This document shows positions 20,957 to 28,645 of a stretch of DNA of 62,028 bases, one piece after another. Source of the DNA: a virus. Below the pieces are notes generated by a model that saw only the letters and a program-made list of their open reading frames with translations, searched no databases and had not been told where the DNA came from. Location: positions 1 to 62,028 of the IMG/VR virus record IMGVR_UViG_3300025652_000067; one strand, 5' to 3'. Each line of letters opens with the position of its first letter. The stretch's first letter is position 1. The translations under genes were made by a program, and so were the position numbers.

Positions 20957-21010
20957 TCCCCCTCTTTTTCATAATAAATAGTTAATTTTCATCATAATTG
21001 TAGAGGGGGA
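20957..21010. repeat. Inverted repeat with 9-base G/C-rich arms and a 36-base spacer
   Basis: TCCCCCTCT (20957-20965) and AGAGGGGGA (21002-21010) are perfect reverse complements in an otherwise AT-rich gap. The spacer is T- and A-rich with no T run after the right arm, so a simple terminator is less likely than an operator or a longer-looped RNA structure controlling the gene at 21043. Confidence 0.6.
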
Positions 21011-21042
21011 GTATCTTAAAGCTAACGTAACACCAATAAAAA

Positions 21043-21255
21043 ATGAAAGTAAAATTATTAACGTGCGAATTAAAAACACGAGAAGTAAATAACATCAGAC
21101 AAAAAATAGAAGAATGTGCTGATGGAATTGTAGACTATATTTCTGAACAAGTAATGATGCAGAGAATATATGATGACTTTGGTCATGACCTACATATTGA
21201 TCAAGCTGAAAAGTTAGCAAACATTGTTTACTCAAGATTAAAAGATAGATTATAA
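21043..21255 (+). CDS. 70-residue early protein, unknown function
   Basis: Product MKVKLLTCELKTREVNNIRQ, then DGIVDYISEQVMMQRIYDDF and IDQAEKLANIVYSRLKDRL. Helical with an amphipathic C-terminus. No family recognised. It starts a new cluster of plus-strand genes after the inverted repeat. Confidence 0.6.
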   Translation: MKVKLLTCELKTREVNNIRQKIEECADGIVDYISEQVMMQRIYDDFGHDLHIDQAEKLANIVYSRLKDRL

Positions 21256-21270
21256 ATAAAATTAGAAACC

Positions 21271-21483
21271 ATGACAGGAACTGAAGACTTAATACAACAA
21301 TACATGCAAATGATTAAAGCATTGCAAGAGGAAAACGAAAAACTATCTAGCGAATTAGATTGGTTCAGGACTTACGGACAATATGTAGCTCAAGTAAATA
21401 GAAATGTTGATGCAGAGGCATGCGGTTATGCTGACGGAGATGAGGAATATGAAGAAAACTTTGACAATGATGATGAGCTATGA
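21271..21483 (+). CDS. 70-residue acidic coiled-coil protein
   Basis: MTGTEDLIQQYMQMIKALQE continues into a heptad-like helix (ENEKLSSELDWFRTYG), followed by an acidic tail rich in Asp and Glu (DGDEEYEENFDNDDEL). It may dimerise through the helix. Function unknown. The next gene overlaps its stop by 4 bases (ATGA). Confidence 0.65.
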   Translation: MTGTEDLIQQYMQMIKALQEENEKLSSELDWFRTYGQYVAQVNRNVDAEACGYADGDEEYEENFDNDDEL

Positions 21484-21707
21484 AAAAAATAATCCAAACC
21501 CTTCAACAATCATTAGACTTAATTGATACAAGGGATAGAAAAAAGATGCAACAGATTATTCGTGATCTTAAAACTATACGAATCCGAACGGAAAGAAAGA
21601 TAGAAAGAGGGAAAGATACGACAGGTTGTGCAATAAGTATTCTAGGCAGTATAAGTATTGTATTAATTTATTTTATATATCAACTATGGATTACGATAAT
21701 TGGTTAG
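21480..21707 (+). CDS. 75-residue helical protein with C-terminal membrane anchor
   Basis: A basic helical N-terminal two thirds (MKKIIQTLQQSLDLIDTRDR, KIRIRTERKIERGKDT-like) is followed by a hydrophobic C-terminal helix (AISILGSISIVLIYFIYQLW). The soluble part would face the cytoplasm. No function assigned. Overlaps both neighbours. Confidence 0.6.
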   Translation: MKKIIQTLQQSLDLIDTRDRKKMQQIIRDLKTIRIRTERKIERGKDTTGCAISILGSISIVLIYFIYQLWITIIG

Positions 21708-21829
21708 TCTGGCAAGAACATGACCACAGAGGTTGGAATGAGCCAGAACATACCTGTATGCATTGCGAAAAACCAATAGACCGCAAAGGTTATTGTTCTG
21801 ATGCATGTTTTGAGGCAGATTTAATGTAA
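21686..21829 (+). CDS. 47-residue zinc-finger-like peptide
   Basis: I choose the ATG at 21686 (MDYDNWLVWQEHDHRGWNEP) because it follows the ACTATG context. The longer frame only adds residues inside the previous gene. It ends with CMHCEKPIDRKGYCSDACFE then ADLM. C-x2-C and C-x3-C spaced 10 apart form a plausible single zinc site. May be a small nucleic-acid- or protein-binding finger. Confidence 0.6.
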   Translation: MDYDNWLVWQEHDHRGWNEPEHTCMHCEKPIDRKGYCSDACFEADLM

Positions 21830-21836
21830 TATAAAT

Positions 21837-21866
21837 TTTGTCTTGTTGCAAAATAATTGTATTTTG
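21837..21866 (+). promoter_or_regulatory. Possible promoter of the replication/recombination operon
   Basis: TTTG (21837-21840), 19 bases, then TATTTTG (21860-21866), one base shorter than TAnnTTTG. It lies 20 bases before the ATG at 21887, in the only gap between the small early genes and the replication block. Confidence 0.5.
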
Positions 21867-21886
21867 CTTGAATTAAATTTAATTAA

Positions 21887-22180
21887 ATGAAAAGAAAAAT
21901 ATTTGACAAGTACGTTGAAGTAGTGGAAGACGCACTTGAAATTTCTAAAGATGACATTTTCACTAAAACAAGAAAAAGAGAGAATGTTGAGGCAAGAGAT
22001 TTATTATTTTACCTGTGTTCGCAAAGAAATATGCGAGGCAATTTCATCTTAGATAGATGTAGAGAATACGGACTAGACTTAGATGATAGCCAAATCACTA
22101 GAGGTAAAGCAAAAATGGAGGAGTTAATTAATTCGGATCCTGATTGGAAAGAATTAATAAATAATATTGCGAATGACTAG
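21887..22180 (+). CDS. DnaA domain IV-like DNA-binding protein
   Basis: 97 residues. ISKDDIFTKTRKRENVEARD, LLFYLCSQRNMRG, the CREYGLDLDDSQITRGKAKM segment and the spacing between them resemble the C-terminal helix-turn-helix of the initiator DnaA (R-x-R-x-x-x-x-x-AR-x-L-x-x-YL). The ATPase part is missing. It might bind DnaA-box-like DNA to recruit host replication proteins, or block the host origin. Heads the replication operon. The next gene overlaps it by 8 bases. Confidence 0.6.
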   Translation: MKRKIFDKYVEVVEDALEISKDDIFTKTRKRENVEARDLLFYLCSQRNMRGNFILDRCREYGLDLDDSQITRGKAKMEELINSDPDWKELINNIAND

Positions 22181-22592
22181 GAAAGAGGTTTGGGAACAGG
22201 CAAGTAAGCAACACGGCATTGCATCTGTAATGGATAGAGAATGCGACTCATATATATATAAAGGTATAAAGATTATGAAGTGTGATGGGTTGTACAGAAT
22301 ATTTAATACTAAGATGAAAGGAGATTTCTATCAGGAAATAACTGAAGATCAATATGAAATGTTTGAAGCCTACGGCTTTGAGTATGGAGTTTACAATGTC
22401 ATGACCGACAACCTTCAAAATAGCTTACAAAGAATAACAAACAAAATTCAACTAGAAATTAACATAAGAAATAACGCAAGACATTTCAACGCATTAAAAG
22501 AAATGAGGAGTAAGGTGTTACAAAAATTTCTTCACGCAAAAAATCATAAAGAAAAATTAATTAATAATGGGAAAAATGAAATCAACGTTTAA
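22173..22592 (+). CDS. Early protein, unknown function
   Basis: 139 residues from the ATG at 22173 (a TTG at 22167 is an alternative). MTRKEVWEQASKQHGIASVM, YIYKGIKIMKCDGLYRIFNT, then a long charged helix (SLQRITNKIQLEINIRNN). No catalytic motif seen. Lies between the DnaA-like gene and the annealing protein, overlapping both, so probably a replication or recombination accessory. Confidence 0.65.
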   Translation: MTRKEVWEQASKQHGIASVMDRECDSYIYKGIKIMKCDGLYRIFNTKMKGDFYQEITEDQYEMFEAYGFEYGVYNVMTDNLQNSLQRITNKIQLEINIRNNARHFNALKEMRSKVLQKFLHAKNHKEKLINNGKNEINV

Positions 22593-23220
22593 AGAGCTTA
22601 CGGCTATAAGTATAGACGATAAGTTAAAAAGCAAAGGGGGATTTAGTTATTTGTCTTGGGCATATGCTTGGGCAATAGTTAAAGATAAATATCCTGATAG
22701 CACAAGAAAGGTTTACGAAAGTGAACACACAGGTTTAAATTATTTTACTGACGGAAAAACAGCTTACGTTAAAGTAGGTGTTACGATCAATGACATAGAG
22801 CATATTGATTATCTTCCTGTCATGGATAATAGAAACAACTCACTTACAATTGATAGAGTTAGTTCGTTTCATGTCAATAAAACCATACAAAGAAGTACGG
22901 TAAAAGCAATTGCAATGCATGGATTAGGATTGTCATTGTGGGCGGGGGAAGATCTGGTTGATGTTAGCGATAAAGTAATTGCAGTAAAACCTGTCAAGGT
23001 TGAAAAGATTGGTGATGCATATATGTATGGCTCAGAAAAGTTTTCAAATACTTTAAAAGTATATAAGCAAAACATGGAGCATAGTATTGAATCAGTTATG
23101 GCACAGGTAAAGAAAAGACATAATCCTGATGTAGCTACATTAAAAAAATTAAAACAAGAACTCAACAAAATTAAAAATGAACAAGAAAAAGTTAAAGGAA
23201 ATACAAAATCTGTTAAATAA
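22567..23220 (+). CDS. Single-strand annealing protein, DUF1071 (Rad52 superfamily)
   Basis: 217 residues. LKSKGGFSYLSWAYAWAIVK, then LNYFTDGKTAYVKVGVTIND, HIDYLPVMDNRNNSLTI and NKTIQRSTVKAIAMHGLGLS followed by LWAGEDL form the full core of the DUF1071 family. These proteins coat single-stranded DNA and anneal homologous strands. The C-terminal third is lysine-rich helix. A PD-(D/E)XK nuclease gene follows, the usual partner that makes the single strands. This supports recombination-dependent replication or repair. Confidence 0.85.
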   Translation: MGKMKSTFKELTAISIDDKLKSKGGFSYLSWAYAWAIVKDKYPDSTRKVYESEHTGLNYFTDGKTAYVKVGVTINDIEHIDYLPVMDNRNNSLTIDRVSSFHVNKTIQRSTVKAIAMHGLGLSLWAGEDLVDVSDKVIAVKPVKVEKIGDAYMYGSEKFSNTLKVYKQNMEHSIESVMAQVKKRHNPDVATLKKLKQELNKIKNEQEKVKGNTKSVK

Positions 23221-23302
23221 AATAGAGCAAAAGACAGATTGGATAATGAAATCAAACATAAATCTAATATTAGAAAGTCATGACAGAAGAAGAAATTCTT
23301 AA
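23177..23302 (+). CDS. Possible 41-residue ORF bridging SSAP and exonuclease genes
   Basis: ATG at 23177, stop at 23300-23302. Product MNKKKLKEIQNLLNKIEQKT, DWIMKSNINLILESHDRR and RNS. It fills the 59-base gap and overlaps both neighbours in another frame. It could ensure translation through the gap or encode a helical peptide. Evidence is only openness and position. Confidence 0.35.
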   Translation: MNKKKLKEIQNLLNKIEQKTDWIMKSNINLILESHDRRRNS

Positions 23303-24011
23303 AAGACTTGAGAATGATGAGGACTACTATGGTGAGTTCGGAAGTCAGTACCTATCTCAATCTAAAATAGGTACGATACTTAACGCTCCCTACGAATTTT
23401 ATAAGAAAGTAGATCATGATCATTTGTCTATTGCTAATTTTGAGTTTGGAATTTATTTTCATGCGTTGATGCTAGAGCCATACAAAGCAAAGCTATACGA
23501 TTTTATTGATGTGAAATCAAGACGGACTAAAAAATTTGAAGAGGCATGGAAATCTAATAAAAAGATTTTAACTATCGAAGAAAGTGAGTTGGCAATGGAG
23601 TTGGCAAACATAATGCAAAGCAATGATGAGTTTGCACCATATATATATGACGATCAAAATGAGTATGAAAAGCCAGGGCTGATTAAAATTCAGAATACAA
23701 TTTGGAAAGGAAAAGCCGATGTAATTTCTCCTCATCATATCATAGATTTAAAGACAACCAGTAACATACATAGGTTTAAGTATAGTTTTACAGACTACTA
23801 TTACTCATGTCAGGCGTGGTTGTATGAAAAAATGTTTGGCAAACCAATGTTATTCTTTGTTGTGTGTAAAAAAAATAAAATACTTGGCAAGTTTCAGGTT
23901 TCATCTGACTGGGCAAGACAGCATGGAGAAGACAAAGTATTACAGGCAATAGATTATTATAATAAATATGTAATCGGAAACGAAACATTCTATGTGGAAC
24001 AAGATTTATAA
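23280..24011 (+). CDS. PD-(D/E)XK exonuclease (recombination nuclease)
   Basis: 243 residues. YLSQSKIGTILNAPYEFYKK, then FEFGIYFHALMLEP (with His), and the catalytic region GKADVISPHHIIDLKTT, where Asp, Asp and Lys match the D...(D/E)xK core of lambda-exonuclease/Cas4/DUF3799-type enzymes. YYSCQAWLYEKMFGK supplies the conserved Gln/Tyr motif. It likely resects double-stranded ends to feed the annealing protein encoded just upstream. Confidence 0.8.
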   Translation: MTEEEILKRLENDEDYYGEFGSQYLSQSKIGTILNAPYEFYKKVDHDHLSIANFEFGIYFHALMLEPYKAKLYDFIDVKSRRTKKFEEAWKSNKKILTIEESELAMELANIMQSNDEFAPYIYDDQNEYEKPGLIKIQNTIWKGKADVISPHHIIDLKTTSNIHRFKYSFTDYYYSCQAWLYEKMFGKPMLFFVVCKKNKILGKFQVSSDWARQHGEDKVLQAIDYYNKYVIGNETFYVEQDL

Positions 24012-24144
24012 TTGGTTCTACCAGAAAAATAAATTTGAATTGTGGGTTAAAGTTCCAATGACCTGCAAATCAAAAGAGGATAAGACAGATATTATCTTAA
24101 CCTTAATGGATGTATTGGAACGTAACATAAAAATAAAACCATGA
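23992..24144 (+). CDS. 50-residue small protein between exonuclease and SSB-like gene
   Basis: ATG at 23992, TGA at 24142-24144. Product MWNKIYNWFYQKNKFELWVK, VPMTCKSKEDKTDIILTLMD, VLERNIKIKP. It overlaps the exonuclease stop by 20 bases and the next ATG by 4 bases (ATGA), filling an otherwise empty gap. No family recognised. Confidence 0.6.
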   Translation: MWNKIYNWFYQKNKFELWVKVPMTCKSKEDKTDIILTLMDVLERNIKIKP

Positions 24145-24401
24145 GTGAATACGTACACAAAGAAGGTAAAGGTAGTTTGATAGTAAATTCATACAGAACT
24201 GATGAAAACAATCAACCGCATTATACTGGGTCATGCAAAGATCCCAATGGTGTAGATTGGAGAATTTCTGCCTGGGTTAATAAATCGAAAGATGGGAAAA
24301 AAAGTTATTTAAGTATGAACTTTGAAAAGCCAAAACCAAAAGAAGAACAAACGGTACCGAGTGTGGGCACACCAGAAGATGATTTATCAATCGACTTCTA
24401 A
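24141..24401 (+). CDS. Small SSB-like protein with acidic tail
   Basis: 86 residues. MSEYVHKEGKGSLIVNSYRT, YTGSCKDPNGVDWRISAWVN, KKSYLSMNFEKPKPKEEQ and an acidic end (GTPEDDLSIDF). The small beta-rich core with WRISAW and SYLSMNF is like DUF736-style or OB-type small proteins beside phage replication genes. The acidic/Phe tail imitates the SSB protein-interaction tip. Binding to single-stranded DNA is inferred, supported by neighbours (annealing protein, exonuclease, primase-helicase). Confidence 0.6.
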   Translation: MSEYVHKEGKGSLIVNSYRTDENNQPHYTGSCKDPNGVDWRISAWVNKSKDGKKSYLSMNFEKPKPKEEQTVPSVGTPEDDLSIDF

Positions 24402-24416
24402 ATTTAGTTAATCATT

Positions 24417-24482
24417 AGGGATGTAAGAAATAGGAAACTGTGATGCATCACAATTAAGTTACACTAACTTGCATCCCTTTTA
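24417..24482. other. Structured intergenic element before the primase-helicase gene
   Basis: Three inverted repeats are nested in 66 bases. AGGGATGTAAG (24417-24427) pairs with CTTGCATCCCT (24468-24478) with one G-T pair. TGTGATGCATCACA (24439-24452) is a perfect 14-base palindrome. AAGTTA-CAC-TAACTT (24456-24470) is a 6-bp hairpin that competes with the outer stem. TTTTATT follows the outer stem, so a terminator or attenuator is one option. A regulator operator (palindrome) or origin element is another. Confidence 0.6.
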
Positions 24483-24496
24483 TTAAATCATAACAA

Positions 24497-26926
24497 TTGA
24501 ATCAAATAGAAATAACAATATTTAAAAACATAAAGGATACTTCTACTCCTTTTTACCGACCACTCTCTTTCATTCTTCAAAGGATTGAGTTAGGTAAGTC
24601 AAAAGATTTGATTCAAAGAATTCGTAAAGAAAAAGATAAAACAAAAAGAAATTTATTAAAGCAAGAACTACCAGCAATATGTTTTTCTGGTAAGTTTCAA
24701 AAAAGAAATGACGATTCATTGGTTGAGTATAGCGGTATAATATGCTTAGACTTTGATGGATTTAAAACAAAAAAAGATTTAGAAGATTATAAAATATCTT
24801 TAATGGACAATGAATTTGTGCACAGTGCATTTCATTCTCCTAGTGGTTACGGATTAAAAGTTTTAATTAAAGTTCCAATAGACCCTGACAATCACACAAA
24901 TTATTTCAAAGCATTATCGAAACAATTTAATAATGAATATTTTGATTCAACTAGTAAAAATATAAGTAGAGTATGTTACGAATCATATGACCCTTTTATA
25001 TATATAAATGAAGATAGCAAAGTATTTGATGAGATAATAGAGGAAGACTTTGAAGAAAAAAATACCTATACAAGTGTTCCGGTGTTTCCAATTAAGAATG
25101 AAAATAAAATTGTGGAAATACTAATGAAGTGGTGGGTAAAAAAGTATGGATTGATTGAAGGTGAAAGAAATAATAATGTATATATACTGGCCGCCGCCTT
25201 TAATGACTTTGGAGTTAATAAAAATTTAGCAGAATATATTATGAAAGATTTTGAAAGCTCTTCATTTTCTGCTGTTGAAATACAAACCACCATTGACTCG
25301 GCTTATCGAAACGTATCAAACTTTGGAACTAAGTTTTACGAAGATGAATCAAAAATAAATAACGTAAAAAAAAAATTAAAAAGCGGAGAGTCTAAGCAAC
25401 AAGTAAGACAATTCTTAAAATCACAGAACGTAAGCACTGAAGCTATTGATCAAATCATATATGATTTTGATACTAAAAGTTCTAATAAAATTTTTTGGCA
25501 CAAAAGTGAAAAAGGTAAGATAACTATCATACATAATTTATTTAGAGACTTTCTACACCTTAACGGTTTTTATAAATATACGCCTGAAGGTAGCAAGAGC
25601 TCTATATTTGTAAGAGTTGAAAACAATTTGATTGACCATACAAGTGAGGATGAGATTAAAGATTTTGTTTTACAATACTTAGATTCATTAGAAGATAAAT
25701 CAGTGTATAATTTTTTTGCTGACAAGACCAGGTATTTCAAAGACGACTTCTTGTCAATGTTAAAATCAGTTGATGTCTACTTTATAGCAGACACCAAGGA
25801 TACAGCATATTTATATTTTCAAAATTGTGCAGTTAAAATTGATAAAGAAACAACAACTATAATTGATTACTTAGATCTTGAAGGATTTGTTTGGAAGGAT
25901 CATGTCATACACAGGACTTATAAGGAGTGTGAGGATACGCATTGCGATTTTAAAACTTTTATTTCTAATGTATGTAGTACAGATGCAGTGAGAATAAAAT
26001 CTATGGAAAGTACCCTGGGCTATTTACTACATGGTCATAAAAACCTATCGTATTCACCAGCTGTCATTCTAAATGATGAGGTGATTTCAGATCAACCCAA
26101 TGGCGGTACGGGTAAGTCGTTGTTAGTCAACGCTTTAGGTCAAATGAAAAAATTAGTTATAATAGATGGTAAGGCTTTTGCCTTTGAAAGATCCTTTGCA
26201 TATCAGTTAGTCTCTGCTGACACTCAGCTTTTATGCTTTGATGATATAAAAAAACATTTTGAATTTGAAAGATTGTTTAGTGTTGTTACAGAAGGTATTA
26301 CATTAGAAAAGAAAAACAAAGACGCTATTAAAATACCATTTGAAAAATCTCCAAAACTTATTCTTACAACTAACTATGCTGTGAAAGGAGCTGGTCAAAG
26401 TTTTGAAAGGAGAAAGTGGGAGTTGGAATTTAAACAACATTACACAACCACCAATACTCCTTACATGGAGTTTGGAAAATTATTTTTTGGTGATTGGAAT
26501 GAGAATGAATGGTGTGCATTTGACAACTACATGATTGAATCCTTACAACTATATTTAAAAAACGGGTTGATTAAAAGTGAATTTGTAAACCTTAAGATTA
26601 GAAAGTTATCTGCGGAAACCTGTCATGAGTTTATTGAGTGGTGTGGTTTGCTAACAGGCACACCAGGTTCTGACAAATTAAGGTTTAATGAAAAGCTTTA
26701 CAAGCATGAGTTATATATAGATTTCATACAAGACAATCCTGACTTTGCCCCCAAGGCAAAGATGACTGTATCACGAGTAAAGTTTTATCAATGGTTGGTT
26801 TCGTATGGTATGTATGCCACAGGCGTTAACCCAGAGGAAGGTAGAGATAGTAAAAGTAGATGGATATTATTTAATGACGAAACAAAACAAATTACTGATG
26901 AGGCAAGATCCCAGTTGGATTTCTGA
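24497..26926 (+). CDS. Bifunctional primase-helicase (BT4734/VirE_N N-terminus, SF3-like helicase)
   Basis: 809 residues from a TTG start (no ATG for about 100 residues). Residues about 40-190 carry KQELPAICFSGKF, SGIICLDFDGF, FHSPSGYGLKVLIKV and SRVCYESYDP, the BT4734-like/VirE N-terminal domain that acts as primase. A PriCT-like helical part follows (GERNNNVYILAAAFNDFGVN). Around residue 537 lies Walker A NGGTGKSLL, then Walker B TQLLCFDDI and sensor KLILTTNYAV. It would prime and unwind phage DNA. As no DNA polymerase gene is seen, it must load a host polymerase. Confidence 0.9.
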   Translation: MNQIEITIFKNIKDTSTPFYRPLSFILQRIELGKSKDLIQRIRKEKDKTKRNLLKQELPAICFSGKFQKRNDDSLVEYSGIICLDFDGFKTKKDLEDYKISLMDNEFVHSAFHSPSGYGLKVLIKVPIDPDNHTNYFKALSKQFNNEYFDSTSKNISRVCYESYDPFIYINEDSKVFDEIIEEDFEEKNTYTSVPVFPIKNENKIVEILMKWWVKKYGLIEGERNNNVYILAAAFNDFGVNKNLAEYIMKDFESSSFSAVEIQTTIDSAYRNVSNFGTKFYEDESKINNVKKKLKSGESKQQVRQFLKSQNVSTEAIDQIIYDFDTKSSNKIFWHKSEKGKITIIHNLFRDFLHLNGFYKYTPEGSKSSIFVRVENNLIDHTSEDEIKDFVLQYLDSLEDKSVYNFFADKTRYFKDDFLSMLKSVDVYFIADTKDTAYLYFQNCAVKIDKETTTIIDYLDLEGFVWKDHVIHRTYKECEDTHCDFKTFISNVCSTDAVRIKSMESTLGYLLHGHKNLSYSPAVILNDEVISDQPNGGTGKSLLVNALGQMKKLVIIDGKAFAFERSFAYQLVSADTQLLCFDDIKKHFEFERLFSVVTEGITLEKKNKDAIKIPFEKSPKLILTTNYAVKGAGQSFERRKWELEFKQHYTTTNTPYMEFGKLFFGDWNENEWCAFDNYMIESLQLYLKNGLIKSEFVNLKIRKLSAETCHEFIEWCGLLTGTPGSDKLRFNEKLYKHELYIDFIQDNPDFAPKAKMTVSRVKFYQWLVSYGMYATGVNPEEGRDSKSRWILFNDETKQITDEARSQLDF

Positions 26927-27176
26927 TTTTAATTGGTGTGTGGATAATGATTGGCAGGTATACATAATACCTGGGACATATAAAGATCACAGGATTGCCA
27001 TACGTAAGGGCGGTATTACAGCTCATGGTAAGGATTTTAGAAGAGATGTTTATGGTACAGAATATTATAGTAGCGAGATTGTTGGATCAAAATTATATAA
27101 GACTCAGAAAGAAGCAATGCTCAATTTAAAAAATGTATATAAGCAATTAAGAACTAAATATGGCGATAAAATTTAG
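26874..27176 (+). CDS. 100-residue protein between two helicases, unknown function
   Basis: I choose the ATG at 26874 (MTKQNKLLMRQDPSWISDFN), overlapping the end of the primase-helicase by 53 bases. The longer frame adds only residues inside that gene. It contains WCVDNDWQVYIIPGTYKDHR, IAIRKGGITAHGKDFRRD and a helical end. Beta-rich. No known domain. Next gene overlaps by 17 bases. Confidence 0.65.
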   Translation: MTKQNKLLMRQDPSWISDFNWCVDNDWQVYIIPGTYKDHRIAIRKGGITAHGKDFRRDVYGTEYYSSEIVGSKLYKTQKEAMLNLKNVYKQLRTKYGDKI

Positions 27177-28395
27177 AACATATCAAGCAGAAATTATAGC
27201 TAAAGCTACTGATATATTGTATAAAAATAAATTATTATACTTAGCCATGGAGGTGAGAACAGGTAAAACCCTTACGTCTTTAGGTATATGTGACAATCTG
27301 CCTGTAAATAACGTTTTGTTTATTACTAAAAAGAAAGCCATATCTTCTATTGAAAATGATTACGATTTATTATCACCTGATTTTTACTTACAGGTTATTA
27401 ATTACGAGAGTTTACATAAAATTAAAAAAAGAGGTTGGGATGTTATTATATCTGATGAAGCTCACAGCATGGGAGCATTTCCTAAACCCAGCAAAAGAGC
27501 AAAGCAAGTAAAGGAATTATTACAAATTAATTCACCCTATTACATTTTATTATCTGGCACACCAACACCTGAATCCTATTCTCAAATGTACCATCAGGTA
27601 TACGGACATCCAAGTAATCCTTTCTGTAACTTTACTAACTTTTATAAGTTTGCCAAAATTTATGTAAACTTAAGAGTTAAGTATCTACACGGCTACACAA
27701 CTAACGATTATTCATTTGGTAAAACATCTATATTAGATGCTATGAAACCATACACTATATCATATACGCAAAAGCAAGCCGGTTACAAAGTACAAACCAA
27801 GGAGAATGTTTTAACCGTACCACTTCTTAAATCAACCTACAAGTTATGTAAAAGATTGAAAAAAGATTTAGTTATACAAGGAAAGGATGAAGTTATTTTA
27901 GCTGACACTGGTGTAAAGCTAATGAGCAAGTTGCATCAAATGTATTCAGGTACAGTAAAATTTGAAAGCGGTAAGTCTATGGTAATTGATTCAAGTAAAG
28001 CTAAGTTTATCAAGAAAAGATTTAAGGATAAAAAGATTGGAATCTTCTATAAATTTACTGCAGAATTAAAAGCATTAAAGGAAGAATTTGGCGATAGTCT
28101 GTGCACAGAACTCAAAGATTTTGAAAATACAAATAAAAATATTGCTCTACAAATTGTGAGTGGAAGAGAAGGTATTAGTTTGAAGCAAGCTGATTGCTTA
28201 GTGTATTATAATATTGACTTCAGCGCCACATCTTATTGGCAGTCAAGAGATAGGATGACAACCAAGGATAGATTAAAAAACGACATCTACTGGGTTTTTA
28301 GTGAGGGTGGTATTGAGGATCAGATTTACAAAGCTGTATCCAAAAAGAAAGACTATACACTTCAACATTTCAAAAGAGATTTATTATCTTTATAA
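27160..28395 (+). CDS. SF2/SNF2-type DNA helicase/translocase
   Basis: 411 residues. Motif I MEVRTGKTLTSL, motif II ISDEAHSMGAF, motif III ILLSGTPTPESY, and the second domain with IVSGREGISLKQADCLVYYN and SYWQSRDRM (motifs V and VI). This is a compact helicase of the type common beside phage replication genes. It may remodel branched DNA or displace proteins. The VRR-NUC nuclease gene follows one base later, as often seen. Confidence 0.9.
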   Translation: MAIKFRTYQAEIIAKATDILYKNKLLYLAMEVRTGKTLTSLGICDNLPVNNVLFITKKKAISSIENDYDLLSPDFYLQVINYESLHKIKKRGWDVIISDEAHSMGAFPKPSKRAKQVKELLQINSPYYILLSGTPTPESYSQMYHQVYGHPSNPFCNFTNFYKFAKIYVNLRVKYLHGYTTNDYSFGKTSILDAMKPYTISYTQKQAGYKVQTKENVLTVPLLKSTYKLCKRLKKDLVIQGKDEVILADTGVKLMSKLHQMYSGTVKFESGKSMVIDSSKAKFIKKRFKDKKIGIFYKFTAELKALKEEFGDSLCTELKDFENTNKNIALQIVSGREGISLKQADCLVYYNIDFSATSYWQSRDRMTTKDRLKNDIYWVFSEGGIEDQIYKAVSKKKDYTLQHFKRDLLSL

Positions 28396-28396
28396 T

Positions 28397-28645
28397 ATGA
28401 CTGAACAGCAAATTCAAGCCAAGAGAATTAAGCAGTTAGAGTCAGCTGGTTACTACGTAATTAAATTAATTAAAACAAATAAGAATGGTATTCCCGATGT
28501 GATAGCTATACCACATGGTGCGGATGTTATTTTTTCTGAAATAAAAAAACCCAATGGCAAAATATCAAAGCTACAAGAATATAGACTAAAAGAATTAGAG
28601 GATTATGGGTTTACAGTCGAGGTATATAGAGGAGAAAAACGTTGA
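28397..28645 (+). CDS. VRR-NUC domain nuclease
   Basis: 82 residues from the ATG at 28397. KRIKQLESAGYYVIKLIKTN, then GIPDVIAIPHGADVIFSEIK and GKISKLQEYRLKELEDYGFT. GxPD...EIKxxxGxxSxxQ is the complete VRR-NUC catalytic motif. Stand-alone small VRR-NUC proteins act on branched DNA. It is the likely junction nuclease of this phage. Confidence 0.9.
   Translation: MTEQQIQAKRIKQLESAGYYVIKLIKTNKNGIPDVIAIPHGADVIFSEIKKPNGKISKLQEYRLKELEDYGFTVEVYRGEKR

Noticed and set aside
24468-24482. Plain intrinsic terminator at the end of the SSB-like gene
   Set aside because: The outer stem and TTTTATT could act so, but the additional palindrome and competing hairpin point to more than a simple terminator; left as a structured element.
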